From positions 1 through 64,000 of the forward strand of contig NZ_JARPVX010000006.1 in the NCBI RefSeq assembly GCF_033947565.1: a stretch of DNA of 64,000 bases, in the 5' to 3' direction. The translations under genes were made by a program, and so were the position numbers. The stretch comes from Lichenihabitans sp033947565 (GTDB lineage: Bacteria > Pseudomonadota > Alphaproteobacteria > Rhizobiales > Beijerinckiaceae). Each line of letters begins with the position of its first letter. Within the stretch, counting starts at the first letter, position 1. Positions 63,070-64,000 of this stretch are shown in pieces. The notes under the pieces were generated by a model, which was not told where the DNA came from, ran no database searches, and was given only the letters and a program-made list of their open reading frames with translations.

Positions 63070-64000
63070 TGACCGCTGTGGCGACACGCCCGCGCCCGGG
63101 CGGCGATCTGCGGCTGATGGGGGACGGCAACGCTTCGGGCCCGAAGGCCTCGCCGCGCGTGCGACCTGCCCGTCAGAATGGCGTCGTGCCGGCGAGCGCC
63201 ATGACGGTGAACGGCCGTTTCTATGGCCAAGCCGTCACCGGCGTGCAGCGCTATGGCCGCGAGGTCGTCGATGCCCTCGATCCGCTGCTCGACGAGCGTG
63301 GGTTGCGCGCCGTGCTGGCGCTGCCGCGCCACACATCGGCGCCCGCGACGCTGCGGGCCTTCGAGGCCGAGCCTTCGCGCCACCTTGGCGGCCACGCCTG
63401 GGAACAATGGGCCTTGGCGGCCCGTGGCGCGCCATTGCTGAACCTTTGCAATACGGGGCCGGTGCTGGCGCGCCGTCAGGTGCTCTGCCTGCACGACATC
63501 AACGTGCTGCTGGAACCTGGCAGCTACCGGGCTGGCTTCCGGGTCTTCTATGGCCTGTTGCAGCCGCTGTTGGCACGCCGCGCCGCGGTGCTGACCAGTG
63601 TGTCCCGTTTCTCGGCCGACACGATCGCGGCGCGCTTCGGCCTTCCGCGCGACCGCGTCGTGGTGCTGCCGAACGGCCACGAGCATGCGCTGCGCTGGCG
63701 GCCCGACCCTGAGGTGCTGCGGCGATGGCCGGGCGAGCGACCCTTCGTGTTGTTGCTCGGCAGCCGGGCGCGGCACAAGAACGCTGGATTGTTGATGCGT
63801 CTGGCACCGGCGCTCGACGCGCGTGGGCTCGACCTCGTGGTGGCGGGCGGCTCGGCGCCCATCTTCGCGGCCGAACCGGACGGACCGGAGCCGCGCAACC
63901 TGCACCGCCTCGGCGCCGTGTCGGACGGCGCCCTCGCGACCCTGCTGTCGCGGGCCCTGTGCCTCGCCTTCCCGTCCTGGACCGAAGGCTTCGGGCTCCC
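63069..64000 (+). CDS. Glycosyltransferase, GT4-type (3' end outside window)
   Basis: A glycosyltransferase with the second-domain pattern VVVLPNGHEHALRWRPDPEV and PFVLLLGSRARHKNAGLLMR, ending in AFPSWTEGFGLP at the window edge, where GT4 nucleotide-sugar motifs start. The N-terminal 45 residues are low-complexity. The ATG at 63069 overlaps the ExoY-like stop by one base; a methionine about 45 residues in (starting M-T-V-N-G-R-F-Y-G-Q) is an alternative start with better homology. At least 310 residues. Likely elongates the exopolysaccharide repeat; donor unknown. Confidence 0.85.
   Translation, partial: MTAVATRPRPGGDLRLMGDGNASGPKASPRVRPARQNGVVPASAMTVNGRFYGQAVTGVQRYGREVVDALDPLLDERGLRAVLALPRHTSAPATLRAFEAEPSRHLGGHAWEQWALAARGAPLLNLCNTGPVLARRQVLCLHDINVLLEPGSYRAGFRVFYGLLQPLLARRAAVLTSVSRFSADTIAARFGLPRDRVVVLPNGHEHALRWRPDPEVLRRWPGERPFVLLLGSRARHKNAGLLMRLAPALDARGLDLVVAGGSAPIFAAEPDGPEPRNLHRLGAVSDGALATLLSRALCLAFPSWTEGFGL

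Overview
This is a high-GC, densely coding chromosomal segment from an alphaproteobacterium of the order Hyphomicrobiales (Rhizobiales), probably near the Methylobacterium/Beijerinckiaceae side. Evidence for this is the rhizobial-type flagellar island with an FtcR/Rem-type regulator, an LdtR-type MarR regulator, a tatABC-serS-surE-pcm-dipM run, DUF1285 and DUF6111 genes, an exoF/exoY-type exopolysaccharide locus, and an sRNA resembling the alphaproteobacterial alpha-r14 family. The placement is inferred from gene content and style only. No rRNA, tRNA, CRISPR array, transposase or phage gene was seen.

Layout. (1) 1-4.1 kb: a MoxR ATPase running off the left edge and, divergent from it, an overlapping operon of DUF1285 protein, CoA pyrophosphatase (NudL), DUF6111 protein and CCA-adding enzyme. 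(2) 4.1-19.6 kb: flagellar island. Leftward: ftcR, an unknown membrane protein, fliI and flgF. Rightward: motA-fliM-fliN-fliG-flhB, an unknown gene and a PilZ protein. Leftward again: flgJ, a FlgN-like protein and two small membrane proteins, then flhA-fliR-(FliJ-like). A lone AT-richer hypothetical gene sits inside the island at 15.6-16.2 kb. (3) 19.9-26.9 kb: ldtR, a palindromic intergenic repeat, tatA-tatB-tatC-serS-surE-pcm-like-dipM-like. (4) 26.9-34 kb: small membrane or exported proteins, a putative sRNA with an anti-Shine-Dalgarno motif, a single-domain response regulator convergent with a PAS histidine kinase, and pepN. (5) 34-39 kb: the dTDP-L-rhamnose operon rfbBCDA, then prfB with its programmed +1 frameshift and a 33-residue membrane ORF. 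(6) 39.3-46 kb: a patatin-like lipoprotein, an M23 endopeptidase, a flavin monooxygenase, a small exported protein and edd. (7) 46-54.5 kb: purine catabolism and uptake, with 8-oxoguanine deaminase, guanine deaminase and a complete BMP-type nucleoside/purine ABC transporter; a frameshifted AT-rich gene is wedged between the two deaminases. (8) 54.5-64 kb: exopolysaccharide locus with two O-antigen ligase/polymerase-like proteins, a Wzx-type flippase, an ExoF-like exporter, a small membrane protein, a GT4 glycosyltransferase, an ExoY-like initiating transferase and a glycosyltransferase cut by the right edge.

How the genes work together. The flagellar genes cover the switch (fliM/N/G), a stator protein (motA), rod parts (flgF, flgJ) and the export core (flhA, flhB, fliR, fliI) under ftcR. 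The rfb genes make dTDP-rhamnose, a possible donor for the envelope polysaccharide assembled by the right-hand locus. The purine block would import purine bases or nucleosides and deaminate guanine to xanthine and 8-oxoguanine to urate. Translation is tightly coupled: many neighbours overlap by 4 bases (ATGA, GTGA, TTGA), and several starts are GTG or TTG.

I see no clear novel multi-gene system. The most useful leads are a 14-bp motif shared by the two divergent exopolysaccharide promoter regions, the sRNA candidate, a perfect operator-like inverted repeat between edd and the 8-oxoguanine deaminase gene, the frameshifted 47.4-48.1 kb gene, and several unnamed proteins inside the flagellar operons.
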